This document shows, piece after piece, positions 22,414 through 34,649 of a stretch of DNA of 64,000 nucleotides. The position numbers and the translations under genes were made by a program. Position 1 is the stretch's first letter; every line of letters begins with the position of its first letter. The notes beneath the pieces were generated by a model. It did not search any database and had not been told where the DNA came from. It was given only the letters and a program-made list of their open reading frames with translations. The DNA comes from Oreohelix idahoensis (lineage: Eukaryota; Mollusca; Gastropoda; Stylommatophora; Oreohelicidae): contig JAMPIV010014125.1 of NCBI GenBank assembly GCA_024509875.1, forward strand, positions 124,001 through 188,000, given 5' to 3'.

Positions 22414-24805
22414 TGTGACGTACGTCTAGTTTGACAAGTGAATTTTCCCTGATATGATGGATGATTAAAGGGACTTTTAGCTTTTCATAACATTAGAACC
22501 CCTGAACATTTGTTGTAACTTTTCGTTTCGCCAGAGCGAACCGACCGGGACTCATTTAGTATGCGGCACGAGATCAAAGACAGACTGAGGGATTTCAGGG
22601 GAGACTATCGGCGCTATCAAAGACAGTAGTGGTCCCTGAAACGATTTCGCATCTCGGTGTTAAGCACGGAACCGATCGCAGCCAGAGCGAACGGGGAAAG
22701 CTGACGCAAGCAGCGAGCAAAGATACGAAGAGGCCAGGGGCGGCTTCCCTCTTTGGATTTGGCGGTCAGATCCCCCAAAGTCATGAGATCAAAAAAGCTG
22801 TCAAAGTTCTCATGTCCCACTCATCTTGCATTCCAGTTGTAGATATACAGATCACTTAGAAATACACTTCATCATTCGCTGGCCAGAACTTGATAGAAGC
22901 ACTAGCGATATTTGAAATCTTGCTAGATCATCCCATGGATTTTATACATATTTGCAGTGAATTCTATTCTGTGCAAAGCGGTAATATATATATTGTGTAA
23001 AGTGATCAGTGGTCGAGTTCATTCATTATATTTCATTGGATTTTGTGTTAATTTAAACCTATTAAATTAAACCGTCTCAATAGTTCCAGTTGTAAATATA
23101 ATGATCTATCTATTATATTATTTCAAAAGATAATAGATGCTTAAATTAACTTTTAAAGTCGCGAAGGAATTTATAATTAATAAATTCAGTTAAGTCCTAT
23201 ATTTATAGATGTGTGATTTAACCACTAGAACTCGCGCAGTGTTTATTAAATACATAATTAAATACTCGAGTGTATAATAGGCTTAACGGGAAATTTATCG
23301 CGCGCTTAGAAGATTATTTGTTTTAAAGTATGATTATGTTGTTATGGGTTTTCTATCTTTTTCTCTAGATTGATCACCTTTTGCAATCCCAGCAATAACG
23401 AAATCTTTCAGAGTTTCCATACTCGGTTCTTAAACTTCCAGACAGTTTGATGAGACATTTTTTTAAAGTAAATCTTGTGGTGGTCCGGTATGGCCTAGCT
23501 AACATAATTACATGAAAGAAAGCCTACCCAAGATCATTTGATTATTATCATCAAATTAAATCTGTAAGATAAACTGGAAGATGAACAGTGCCAGTAGCGA
23601 TAGTTTATATACTGCTCTATTGTGAGAGATTACCGATTTACCTGAATGTGACCGAGCATAGTTTTTCCTCACTGGATTAAAAACTTTACCGGTCAGTGGC
23701 TATCATCACGCAGTGAAGGATTATACCATCACCTCATTTTTCACCCCTATGTCGAACTGCGTCAGTGCCATCCCATAGACTCGTTTCTTTATAATAAAAC
23801 ACAAGAACTCTTAGAACTTTAAGTCCGGCGATAAGCGGGAATATTTGCTCTCAGTGAATCCTCGCATTATCTGGGGCGGGACATAGAAGGACTAGACAGT
23901 TGTCATACGTCAAGAGTTAATTATTGTGTTTATCATTCTAAGGGATTGTCTGATGCTGCAACTCGGTAAGTGTGTGGTGTATATGAGTGTGGATCCGCAC
24001 AGTGTGTATGAATGACAGGAGATTTAATTTTTTTGCAACAAACCATTTGTTAACTTGCCTACCAGCTAATACGCTTTCTGTATACCCGGCTTTGTTCCTT
24101 CTGTGGGATAATTTGTTAACTCTGTTTCACCCCCCTCCCCTTTTTTTTTCTTTGCTTAGTAAAGGGAAGACACCATTGTGATAACAGTAATTTTTGTCCA
24201 CCACCATAACTAATATTGTAACACCTCTTTCAGAGTAATTAAATTCACTGTTGGGTTAACTTTCCTATGCTCCTGATAACTATCTATCTTGAGACTGGGT
24301 TTATCTTTGTCTAATACAAGCGGGAGGGGCTTAGTCGATACCAATCTTCTTCACCCCCTCCCTACCTTGATATTTGCATTTTTTTCTGTACTTATGATAA
24401 ATTTATGTAACACTTGATATTGTTTTTTTTTTTTTGATTTGATCTTTACGGTAAATAAACATCATAAACGTATATCGGACTGTGTTGGAATACCCAAAAG
24501 CCCAAACATTCCCTATTTGTTTAATATAGCTGTATCCACGTCGTCTGAGTGCTTGAAGCAACAAATCGGTGTGAGCGCAGACGTGTGTCTGGAAAATTGG
24601 CAAATAATTGTTTGACCAGGAGAGTGGAAGAGAAGATTGAGAGAAGCGATTTGTCGTAAATAAGTCTGTCTTTACTCTCCCCCAGCACTCTGTGGAGCAT
24701 CATATTTAATCTATACATTTCTATCATTGAGTTTTCATCATCATTCTACACTCTAAACCGGACTACTATTTCTAGGCTCTTTTCTCTCAAAATAAATTTA
24801 CGACA
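22414..24805 (+). repeat. 5' LTR of element II
   Basis: Uninterrupted 2392-bp LTR, long for the group. A comparatively GC-rich block lies at about 22500-22840 in otherwise AT-rich sequence. A 76-codon frame (22629-22859) is open in both LTRs, but given how recent the LTRs are this is weak evidence for a protein. Confidence 0.93.
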
Positions 24806-24810
24806 ATATT

Positions 24811-24828
24811 TGGCTGGCTCGCCGGGAT
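24811..24828 (+). other. Candidate primer-binding site of element II
   Basis: TGGCTGGCTCGCCGGGAT starts 5 nt after the LTR end with the expected TGG. A similar arrangement (short A/T spacer, then TGG) is seen in element IV at 63573. The tRNA is not identified. Confidence 0.6.
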
Positions 24829-25618
24829 AGTTTTGAGATACATTTGATGCACACATATTTGTGGGCTGGTTCTGGGATCTTGAGCTACATTTGAGGCAAT
24901 CGCATAGCCGGGTTAAAGATATTTTGAGTCTGATTTAGTCTGGGTCTAACTAGGTAGAGTGTGAATGATCTGTCTTTGTGAATTAGGGAAATAAATAAAT
25001 AATTACACCCCTAGACAAACGTCCTTTAAGTATTTGGGTTGTCCACACAGCATATTTACAGGTTGTTTTCTCTCCACAGCAGTAGAAAGTACAGATAAAC
25101 AAAAATATTTGCTATTATAATTATCCTCTGGCGGAGATAATTATATTTCTTTCTTTGTAAGAGTTGCTGGGATTGCGTGATTGTTTTACAGTCACTAAAG
25201 GTTTTTGAAGTTAACAAGAGTTGAGCTTAGCTAAAGACGGATTGTTCTGATTTTTAAAAATTAAGTTAACAACGTCTCATCTCAATAATTGACTTTAGGG
25301 ACGGAGTTTGTTGTCAGAGATTTAAAATTTAGGGAAAAATTTTTTTTTTCCTTTTAAATTGTTTTAATATAAATTTTTCTCTACTGTTAGTAAAAGTAGA
25401 TTCTTTTCCAGTGTAACTTACAATTTAGTGGCATAGTCGCTTGCGTTTAGAGCCTTAATTGCCAGATAATAGCAGCGATAAGTTTGCACAGTACAGGTAG
25501 GAGGTAACACAGGTAAATTTATACTTGTGTTTTTTTTTTCTCGTAGCGGTTCAGAGTTCCTCCCCTTCGCGTTTCTTCTTACTAGTTCTCTAGGCATACT
25601 TCATCTTATTCTTTAACA
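24829..25618 (+). other. Leader of element II
   Basis: About 800 bp of AT-rich untranslated sequence between the primer-binding site and the gag ATG. No frame of note. Confidence 0.7.
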
Positions 25619-25817
25619 ATGGCAGAGAGGATAAAGATGAGGTCCATCTTGAGGCTGGAAGCGAAAGAGGCAGGATTAGATGCAGAAGCTGCAAACGCGT
25701 TTATCAACCAGGAATTGCAAATATATGACGCGGAGCAACAGAGAGCCGAAGCTGAGAGGAAAGAAGTGGCAGTACGTCTTTTGGAACAGAAGAAAATTGA
25801 AGCAGAGATGGAAACTC

Positions 25818-25858
<41 letters not shown>

Positions 25859-26801
25859 AGGAAAGACAACATGAACTGGCGCTTAAAGATCTAGAGAGTC
25901 GGGGCGCCTCTACTTCGACTAACGGAGAGCCGTCTTCGCCTCAGTCTCAATCAATGGACCTCTCCAGGACTCAATCTGCCCAATTAACTGCTATGTCGTT
26001 TTCTTTAGAATCTTTTCCTAGCCCTAACGAAAAGATTGACAGCTACCTAGAAAAATTCGAGAGACTCGCGAATCTTTATGGGTTAGAGAGTACCCGCTGG
26101 GCGCTCAAACTTTCAACGTCACTGAAAGGCAATGCTTATGACGTGTACACAAAGCTGGGACCGAATCAACATGATTACGACATGTTGAAGAAGGCCTTAC
26201 TACAGCAGTTTGAGATGACTGCCCGAAAGTTTCTGCAGTTGTTCAGAAACAGCCGAAAAGAGAGCACGGAAACATTTCCCCAGTTCTCTTCACGTCTCAC
26301 GGGTTATCTGACAAAGTGCATTGAATTATCTGACCTACCTCTTTCATATGAGGGACTCCTCGAACTTGTTCTTGTGGAGCAGATAAAATCCACTTTGTCG
26401 AATGAAACACGTAGATTTTTGGCGGAACAGGGGGCAGTCAGGCTTGAAGACATACTCAATAAAGCCGAACGCTATAGCAATGCAATGGCCGAACTTCCCA
26501 GCACTAAACGTAAACCCACAGATGAGCCATCTCGAAAACAGAATCTAGAGCAGTCATCCTATTCTTCCAATTCCTCTCAACATTTTAACCAACGAGATAA
26601 TAATACCCTGAAACCTCCCCAGGAAAAATCGAAATTCTACCAAACCCCCCCCCCCCCCCCCCCCCCCCCCCCAACAACAATTCTGATCAACCCAACAAGC
26701 CTACGTGGCAGCGCGGCCACCAAGGTCAAGGAAAAGGAAAGACCCCTACACCAGGAACGTCTGATCAGGGCAAACAAACCGGTGCAAACCGCATTGGATG
26801 T
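25619..26801 (+). pseudogene. gag: gag of element II (coiled coil and capsid)
   Basis: Starts at ATG 25619 with MAERIKMRSILRLEAKEAGL, followed by a Glu/Arg-rich region predicted to form a coiled coil. The start of the gag at 63770 has the same plan. A GA dinucleotide run (25820-25856) causes a frameshift; reading continues in the frame of 25954-26883 through a retrotransposon capsid domain (SYLEKFERLANLYGLESTRW ... LKLSTSLKGNAYDVY). A 28-base C run (26645-26672) then shifts the frame again, and the Gln/Gly-rich segment after it reads straight into the protease. I see no CCHC knuckle. Both breaks fall in simple repeats, so repeat slippage or sequencing error could explain them. Gag and pol probably form one continuous polyprotein. 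Confidence 0.85.
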
Positions 26802-28520
26802 TTGCATACAGCCTCGAAAGGTAGAGTCAATGTCAGTGATTCTCAACCTGAGGGGGACCGACCCTCAACTCGAGGAACTGTAATTTTGAACGGTACCTCT
26901 ACTACTTGTCTTTTTGACACTGGATTAAGTTTTGATTGTATTGTCGCTAGGCACCTAGTCAAACCCGGTCAGGAGACAGAGGAAACCGTCAAACTTAGTG
27001 GAGTTTTCAGGAGTGATGCACCCAGGACGCTTCCTATCGCATTGGTAGAAATACACTCTGATTTTGTCAGAGGTGTCATTAAAGCGGCCATTATGGATGA
27101 TCCTATCTACCCAGTTATCCTGGGATGTAGATATGTGTTCATTGGGAGACCTAAGGAGCCGATTGTGGCAGCGGTAACCACAAGAGGGCAAGCCAAGAAG
27201 GAGAGGGAGCCTGCGCCAAACTTGTTGCCGAATGAACTGAAGGAGGCGCAACAAAAGGACCCTACTCTGGCGCCCTGCTTTAAAATACTGCCCATGGCTA
27301 AGGACCCCAGACACAACGGAGACATCTTTTCTAAGGATGGCGTATTGTATCGTAGAACGGGCAACCCGGACACGAGGAATAACCAGCTCCTAGTACCGAC
27401 GCAGTACAGAAACCAGATCTTAGAAATGGGGCACTCTCTTCCCTTTAGCGGACATATGGGACAAAACGCCACTATTCAGCGAATAAAAAACCACTATTGG
27501 TGGCCAGGAATGAACTCTGACATTGTCAGGAATGTGAAATCCTGCGCCCAGTGCCAACGGGTAGCACCCAAGCACTTGACACCCCCAGTACCTATGGGGC
27601 AAATGCCAATAGTAGGGACTCCATTTGAACGGGTTGCTGTCGACATTATTGGTCACCTGGAAAAGACCAAAAGAAGGAACAGGTTCATCCTGACCTTAGT
27701 CGACACTTGCACTATGTGGGCCGAAGCTGTACCGCTACCATGCACTAATTCCAAGCATGTCGCAGAAGCCCTTGTGCAAATTTTTACACGGTTGGGATTC
27801 CCTCAACAAGTTTTGACGGACAATGGATCCCAATTCCGTAGCCTGTTAATGGAGGAGATCTTTAAGATCTTGAGGGCCAAACATATCCACACAAGTCCCT
27901 ACCATCCGGCCGGAAATGGGCTCGTGGAACGTTTAATGGTACCCTCACCACCATGTTACGTAAGCTAGGTCAGGAGAAACCGGAAGACTGGGACCTATAT
28001 ATATCGGCTGCCTTATTCGTCTACCGAGAGGTACCCCAAGCGTCTACGGGTTTTGCGCCAGCTACACTTTTATTTGGCAGACCTATTAAGGGGCCACTAG
28101 AAGCCTTACTTTGGTCCCTGACAGACCAGAAGGCTGACGAGACAGTCGTCTCTGCAAGCAAGTATGTATCTGAGCTTAAGGAAAGGCTAAAGCTAGGATG
28201 GGATCTAGCTACTTCCAACCTTAAGAAAGCCCGCGCTAAAATTACTAAAAGATACAACAAAGCTGCAAAAGAGAGAGAACTACAACCAGGGGAGAAAGTC
28301 TTATTGCTACTTCCAACCGGAAGCAATAAACTTCGCATCGGATGGCAAGGACCGTTTACCGTCCTTAAAAAGATCTCACTTACCAATTACAAGATCTCCA
28401 TCAAAGGAAAGGAGAAGGTCTTCCACATAAATCTGCTAAAGAAATATTTGGAAAGACCGGTGCCATCCTCCGAGCATCTCCTGGCTGTCGCCATAGCAAC
28501 GGAAGACGAGGAAGATGATG
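26802..28520 (+). pseudogene. Element II protease and integrase
   Basis: Protease: LFDTGLS with the catalytic Asp at 26916, in frame with the integrase. The integrase follows directly: HHCC finger (GHSLPFSGHMG ... CAQCQ, about 27428-27558), then D-D-E at codons 27642 (VDII), 27819 (TDNGSQF) and 27927 (VERL), with 35 residues between the second Asp and Glu. A one-base loss near 27930 shifts reading from the frame ending 27968 to the frame opening at 27953. The C-terminal GPY/F module (GWQGPFTVLKK, about 28342-28375) then leads, without a stop, into RT. This places INT upstream of RT in the same polyprotein, opposite to ordinary Ty3/gypsy elements. Confidence 0.93.
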
Positions 28521-28524
28521 ATGG

Positions 28525-30050
28525 TTGCATGGAGTATCCATTGCAACCCACAGAATCCTTTAAAGATGTCAAGTTCGGCGACAATCTCTCACCAGAACAA
28601 CAAACAGAAACCAGGGCTCTACTAAAACAGTACAGTGCAGTCTTAACGGATGTACCTGGTCGAACAAATCTCATTGAATTTGATATGAAATTAACAAACG
28701 AGACCCCTGTTCGAACCAGAGTTTACCCCATCCCGTACGCTAAAGCGGATGCACTTCGCGGAGAAATAGACAAGCTGCGTCAGGCAGGAATTATCAGTGA
28801 GTCTACATCTCCTTACAGCTCGAGCGTAGTGCTGTTGCAGAAGCCCAATAAGGAAGTTCGGCTGTGCATTGATTACAGGTTGCTAAACGCTGTAACGGAA
28901 TTCCAGCTCGAACCTCTCCAAACTGTTTCTGAGTTGTTCACCAAGCTCAGCAAAGCAAAGATTTTCTCCAAGATTGACCTCAGTAAAGGTTATTATTAAA
29001 TACCAGTCAAGGAGGAAATTAAACCTTTGTTAGCTTTCAGCACAAGTGAAGGACATTACACATTTAATGTGATGCCGTTCGGATTGCATAACGCACCAGG
29101 AGTGTTCACCAGGATGATGAAGAAGCTTCTAGAACCTTTGCAAAGTCCCCATATCCATAATTTCATGGATGACATATTAATTGCATCGGAAACCTATGAA
29201 GAACATATTGCTACGGTTGCTATGCTCCTCAGGAGACTACAGGAAACGGGTCTCACAGCCAGACCTAGCAAATGTCTCATCGGGTTTGAACAGTTAGACT
29301 TCATGGGGCACACTATTTCTCACGGATGCAGTTGGCCTATTAAGAAGAACGTGGAGAAAATAGTGGCAGCAAAAAGACCCCGAACGAAGAAAGACGTACG
29401 TTCCTTCATATCGCTATGTGCATACTATCAGAAGTACATCCAGAACTTCAACGGACTGACAGCACCTCTGACTGACCTCACAAAGAAAGGTTGTCCTGAT
29501 AAGGTCATATGGGATCAAAAGTGCGAACACGCGTATAGCACTTTGAAAGGACAGTTGTCTGCATACCCCATTTTGAGGTTGCCTGACCTCAAGAAAGCTT
29601 TCGTACTGAGAGTCGACGCGTCAGGTCAGGGCATCGGGTCAACACTGCTTCAAGCCGATGACAGTGACCCAAACATGCTATTTCCAGTTGCCTATGGCAG
29701 TCGGAAATTAAATAAAGCGGAACGGAACTACAGCGTAGTTGAAAGGGAATGTCTTGCTCTGATTGACGGTATCAGACGCCATCATGAGTTTCTCTATGGT
29801 ACATCTTTCACGTGCAAACAGACCACGCTCCGTTAGCATTTCTTGGTGCCAATAAAGAATTTAACGCAAGGATCATGCGTTGGGCGCTTCTTTTAAGCGT
29901 TTATTCTTTCAAAGTGGAATATATTCCGGGAAGACAGAATGTCGGGGCTGATTTCCTGAGTAGAAACTGGTCTACAGAGGAAGAAGAGCATACTGAAGAT
30001 ACCACTCATCCTAAAATCACCAATCAGGTCACCTCCATTGTCAAAAAATG
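28525..30050 (+). pseudogene. Element II reverse transcriptase and RNase H
   Basis: Continues from the integrase in one frame. Typical Ty3/gypsy RT entry (LTDVPGRTNLIEFDM, about 28645), then LCIDYRLLN, then SKIDLSKGYY followed by a TAA at 28997-28999 where the family has a codon for Gln. The frame stays the same after it: NVMPFGLHNAPGVFTRMM, catalytic FMDD at about 29161-29173, FMGHTIS. RNase H has RVDASGQGIGS near 29610 and ERECLALIDGI. A -1 shift near 29812 separates the last part (QTDHAPLAFLGA ... YIPGRQNVGADFLSR). The protein ends at 30050 with an acidic tail. Two disabling changes in otherwise well-kept sequence suggest recent loss of function. Confidence 0.93.
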
Positions 30051-30072
30051 AAACATGAAAAATGGTTTCATG

Positions 30073-30090
30073 TCTAAAAGTGGGGACGAT
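30073..30090 (+). other. Polypurine tract of element II
   Basis: AAAAGTGGGGACGAT immediately precedes the 3' LTR and is mostly purine, as expected for the plus-strand primer. Confidence 0.6.
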
Positions 30091-32277
30091 TGTGACGTAC
30101 GTCTAGTTTGACAAGTGAATTTTCCCTATGATGGATGATTAAAGGGACTTTTAGCTTTTCATAACATTAGAACCCCAGAACATTTGTTGTAACTTTTCGT
30201 TTCGCCAGAGCGAACCGACCGGGACTCATTTAGTATGCGGCACGAGATCAAAGACAGACTGAGGGATTTCAGGGGAGACTATCGGCGCTATCAAAGACAG
30301 TAGTGGTCCCTGAAACGATTTCGCATCTCGGTGTTAAGCACGGAACCGATCGCAGCCAGAGCGAACGGGGAAAGCTGACGCAAGCAGCGAGCGAAGATAC
30401 GAAGAAGCCAGGGGCGGCTTCTCTCTTTGGATTTGGCGGTCAGATCCCCCAGAGTCATGAGATCAAAAAAGCTGTCAAAGTTCTCATGTCCCACTCATCT
30501 TGCATTCCAATTGTAGATATACAGATCACTTAGAAATACACTTCATCATTCGCTGGCCAGAACTTGATAAAAGCACTAGCGATATTTGAAATCTTGCTAG
30601 ATCATCCCATGGATTTTATACATATTTGCAGTGAATTCTATTCTGTGCAAAGCGGTAATATATATATTGTGTAAAGTGATCAGTGGTCGAGTTCATTCAT
30701 TATATTTCATTGGATTTTGTGTTAATTTAAACCTATTAAATTAAACCGTCTCAATAGTTCCAGTTGTAAATATAATGATCTATCTATTATATTATTTCAA
30801 AAGATAATAGATGCTTAAATTAACTTTTAAAGTCGAGAAGGAATTTATAATTAATAAATTCAGTTAAGTCCTATATATAGATGTGTGATTTAACCACTAG
30901 AACTCGCGCAGTGTTTATTAAATACATAATTAAATACTCGAGTGTATAATAGGCTTAACGGGAAATTTATCGCGCGCTTAGAAGATTTTTTGTTTTAAAG
31001 TATGATTATGTTGTTATGGGTTTTCTATCTTTTTCTCTAGATTGATCACCTTTTGCAATCCCAGCAATAACGAAATCTTTCAGAGTTTCCATACTCGGTT
31101 CTTAAACTTCCAGACAGTTTGATGAGACATTTTTTTAAAGTAAATCTTGTGGTGGTCCGGTACGGCCTAGCTAACATAATTACATGAAAGAAAGCCTACC
31201 CAAGATCATTTGATTATTATCATCAAATTAAATCTGTACGATAAACTGGAAGATGAACAGTGCCAGTAGCGATAGTTTATATACTGCTCTATTGTGAGAG
31301 ATTACCGATTTACCTGAATGTGACCGAGCCTAGTTTTTCCTCACTGGATTAAAAATTTTACTGGTCAGTGGCTATCATCACGCAGTGATGGATTATACCA
31401 TCACCTCATTTTTCACCCCTATGTCGAACTGCGTCAGTGCCATCCCATAGACTCGTTTCTTTATAATAAAACACAAGAACTCTTAGAACTTCATGTCCGG
31501 CGATAAGCGGGAATATTTGCTCTCAGTGAATCCTCGCATTATCTGGGGCGGGACATAGAAGGACTAGACAGTTATCATACGTCAAGAGTTAGTTATTGTG
31601 TTTATCATTCTAAGGGATTGTCTGATGCTGCAACTCGGTAAGTGTGTGGTGTATATGAGTGTGGATCCGCACAGTGTGTATGAATGACAGGAGATTTAAT
31701 TTTTTTGCAACAAACCATTTGTTAACTTGCCTACCGGGTAATACGCTTTCTGTATACCCGGCTTTGTTCCTTTTGTGGGATAATTTGTTAACTCTGTTTC
31801 ACCCCCCCCCCTTTTTTTCTTTGCTTAGTAAAGGGAAGACACCATTGGGATAACAGTAATTTTTGTCTACCACCATAACTAATATTGTAACACCTCTTTC
31901 AGAGTAATTAAATTCACTGTTGGGTTAACTTTCCTATGCTCCTGATAACTATCTATCTTGAGACTGGGTTTATCTTTGTCTAATACAAGCGGGAAGGGCT
32001 TAGTCGATACCAATCTTCTTCACCCCCTCCCTACCTTGATATTTGCATTTTTTTTCTGTACTTATGATAAATTTATGTAACACTTGATATTGTTTTTTTT
32101 TTTGTGATTTGATCTTTACGGTAAATAAACATCATAAACGTATATCGGACTGTGTTGGAATACCAAAAAGCCCAAACATTCCCTATTTGTTTAATATAGC
32201 TGTATCCACGTCGTCTGAGTGCTTGAAGCAACAAATCGGTGTGAGCGCAGACGTGTGTCTGGAAAACTGGCAAATAA

Positions 32278-34443
32278 CACTGACAAACAACATTTTTCTT
32301 TCTTATATAAGAATAAATGTTCTTAGGTCAGTTTCTTGCGCTGATTTCAAATTTGAAATCCGTTTATCTCTATCACGTCGGGTTCTTAAGATATTTGTGA
32401 ATAAATATATTTTTGGGAAACCGTTATTTGCTCCGTTTCATTTTTACTATATAACTTTTTAAAAATTAATAAAATGCAAAATAATTCTACTTTTTATACT
32501 GCTAAAAGATGCATGACATATGTTACGTTATATTTCAAATAGTTACTGTATTTTCAAATAATTCTGAGTGAAATATGGCTTCTAGAAGTTGTAGAAATTC
32601 GGCTGATCTGTTCTGTTACGTGTGCGGATATTTTACCGATCGTGTTCACCAGAAAAACTTTACAACATTGCTAAAGAAAGCATATGAACTTTATTTCGAT
32701 TCAAAAGTTGATGATGCAAATAAATCTTGGATGAAAAATGCAGTTTGTTCGACTTGTGCAAATACATTGGCAGGTTGGTTACGAAAATCGCCGAAGCATA
32801 AGTCGATGCCTTTTGGAGTGCCAGTAATATGGCGTGAACCGACAAATCACGCTACTGATTGTTACTTCTGCTTGACAAATATCCATAGTTTCACTTTTAA
32901 AACTGGTTTATCCAAATATTGAATCGGTTTCGAAACCAGTGCCTCATGATCCAATCACGTGTCCGATCCCAGTTCCACCAGAACAGTATCCGTTGGACGT
33001 GAATGAACCATCAGAAAGTGATAGTTTACCTGCTTTAGAAACTAATTCTGACTCGGATTATATACCGGTGAATGATGGTGTTCACTTAATTAACCATTCA
33101 GAACTTTCAGATCTAATATGTGATCTCGCTCTCACCAAAGGACAAGTGGAATTACTCGGTTCGCGACTCAAAGAATGGAATCTTTTAGCGCCCAATACTC
33201 CAATATCTAAATTTCGTCATAGACACAGAGAACTTGTTTAATACTTTGAGATGGATGATGACATTTGCTATTGCAAAGATTTAAACGGTCTAATAGTGCA
33301 CCTCGGTCATGAGCACATAATCAACGAATGGCGACTTTTCATCGACTTTTCCATGACTAGTCTAAAAGCCGTGTTATTGCATAACGGAAATTTATTTTCA
33401 TCAATTCCAGTCGCCTACTCTGTTCATATGAAAGAAACTTATGACAATATGGCTATACTTTTGGCAAAAATAAAGTACAATGACTACCAATGGCGGATTT
33501 GTGGAGACCTACAGGTCATTGCAATTCTCACGGGCATGCAGACTGGGTATACTAAATTTTGTTGCTTCCTATGTGAATGGGACAGCCGCAACAGACAGGA
33601 ACATTATGCAAGAAAGGTGTGGCCTATCAGGGATCGTATGCAGCTCGGGCATAAAAATGTAATACACGAGCCATTAGTTAACAAAGACAGCATCATTTTA
33701 CCACCGTTACATATAAAGTTGGGGCTCATGAAGAATTTCGTAAAAGCGTTAGATAAAACGAGCAAAGCTTTCACTTATCTTCGAGAAAAGTTTCCGCAAA
33801 TTAGCGATGCAAAGATAAAGGAAGGTATCTTTGTAGGACCTCAGATTAGGAACGTTATTGCAGACAAACAGTTCGAGAACTTGTTACATGGTAGTGAACT
33901 TCGCGCATGGATGGCATTCAAATCGATCGTCGATAACTTTCTGGGAAATCACAAATCTGTCGACTATGTGCATATTGTTAAGCAGTGCATAGATGCATAC
34001 AGAATTATGGGCTGTAACATGTCCCTCAAAGTCCATTTGCTCGATTCGCATCTTGACTTTTTCCCTGACAACCTTGGCGAAGTCAGCGATGAACATGGAG
34101 AACGATTCCATCAAAATATCGCCGTAATGGAGTCACGTTATCAAGGACGGTGGAGTGTGACCATGCTTGCCGATTATTGTTGGATGCTTCATCGTGATGT
34201 ACCACATGCCATTCACCGACGAAAGTCGACTGCAAAGAAATTCAAGCCTACATAACTGTTATACGTCTTGTACAAATGATGTTGTAATACTGTATGCGTT
34301 GTAAAAAAAACTTCAATTGCGTATTTCTAGAGATCCCGACCTGATAGAGAAAAACGGTTTGCAGATTTAAAAACAGCGCATTAAAATTGACCAGAAAAAC
34401 ATGTTAGAGAAAGAAAAAAAATTTTTTTTTTTGTTAGCCAGTG
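32278..34443 (+). mobile_element. CACTG-ended DNA transposon (CACTA-like) nested in the LTR
   Basis: 2166 bp starting CACTGACAAACAA and ending with the inverted match TTGTTAGCCAGTG (two mismatches in 13). A 3-bp target duplication TAA lies at 32275-32277 and 34444-34446. About 59 bp inside each end is a longer inverted match: 32337-32390 against the reverse complement of 34327-34380, over 80 percent identical by eye, including CTCTATCA and GTCGGG. CACTA/EnSpm-type elements have CACTA/CACTG ends and 3-bp duplications, so that superfamily is the best structural fit. The protein, however, does not show motifs I can tie to the plant-type CACTA transposase. Confidence 0.9.
32575..34255 (+). pseudogene. 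Putative transposase of the CACTG element, uncharacterised family
   Basis: The only gene in the element. First frame 32575-32922: a Cys-rich N-terminus with paired CxxC motifs (CYVCGYF, CSTCAN, CYFCLT), likely zinc binding. A one-base shift near 32910 leads to 32939-33241, a Pro/Ser/Asp-rich linker. A TAA at 33239-33241 then stops the same frame that goes on as 33251-34255. The C-terminal part has acidic residues that could form an RNase H-like DDE site (FIDFSMTSLK, ICGDLQVI, DSHLDFFPDN, SDEHGERFHQ) and FCCFLCEWDSR. From memory, similar proteins are scattered through arthropod and other animal genomes under the label uncharacterised protein. Catalysis is inferred from position between terminal repeats. 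Two breaks make this copy inactive. Confidence 0.8.
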
Positions 34444-34649
34444 TAATTGTTTGACCAGGAGAGTGGAAGAGAAGATTGAGAGAAGCGATTTGTCGTAAAT
34501 AAGTCTGTCTTTACTCTCCCCCAGCACTCTGTGGAGCATCATATTTAATCTATACATTTCTATCACTGAGTTTTCATCATCATTCTACACTCTAAACCGG
34601 ACTACTATTTCTAGGCTCTTTTCTTTCAAAATAAATTTACGACAAAACC

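Larger units (their letters stand above)
22414..34644 (+). mobile_element. LTR element II: Gmr1-like retrotransposon, INT before RT
   Basis: LTRs 22414-24805 and 30091-34644 both start TGTGACGTAC and end TTTACGACA, with a 5-bp target duplication AAACC at 22409-22413 and 34645-34649. The 3' LTR contains a 2166-bp DNA transposon; without it the LTRs are 2392 and 2385 bp and nearly identical. Internal order is gag, PR, integrase, RT, RNase H. RT and RNase H are clearly Ty3/gypsy type, yet integrase precedes them as in Ty1/copia. That order is the hallmark of the Gmr1-like group. Coding frames carry several breaks, so this copy appears inactive as sequenced. Confidence 0.95.
30091..34644 (+). repeat. 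3' LTR of element II, split by a DNA transposon
   Basis: LTR sequence at 30091-32277 and 34447-34644 (with one copy of the TAA duplication), nearly identical to 22414-24805. The 5' LTR reads CAAATAATTG across the insertion point, giving the empty site. Confidence 0.93.
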
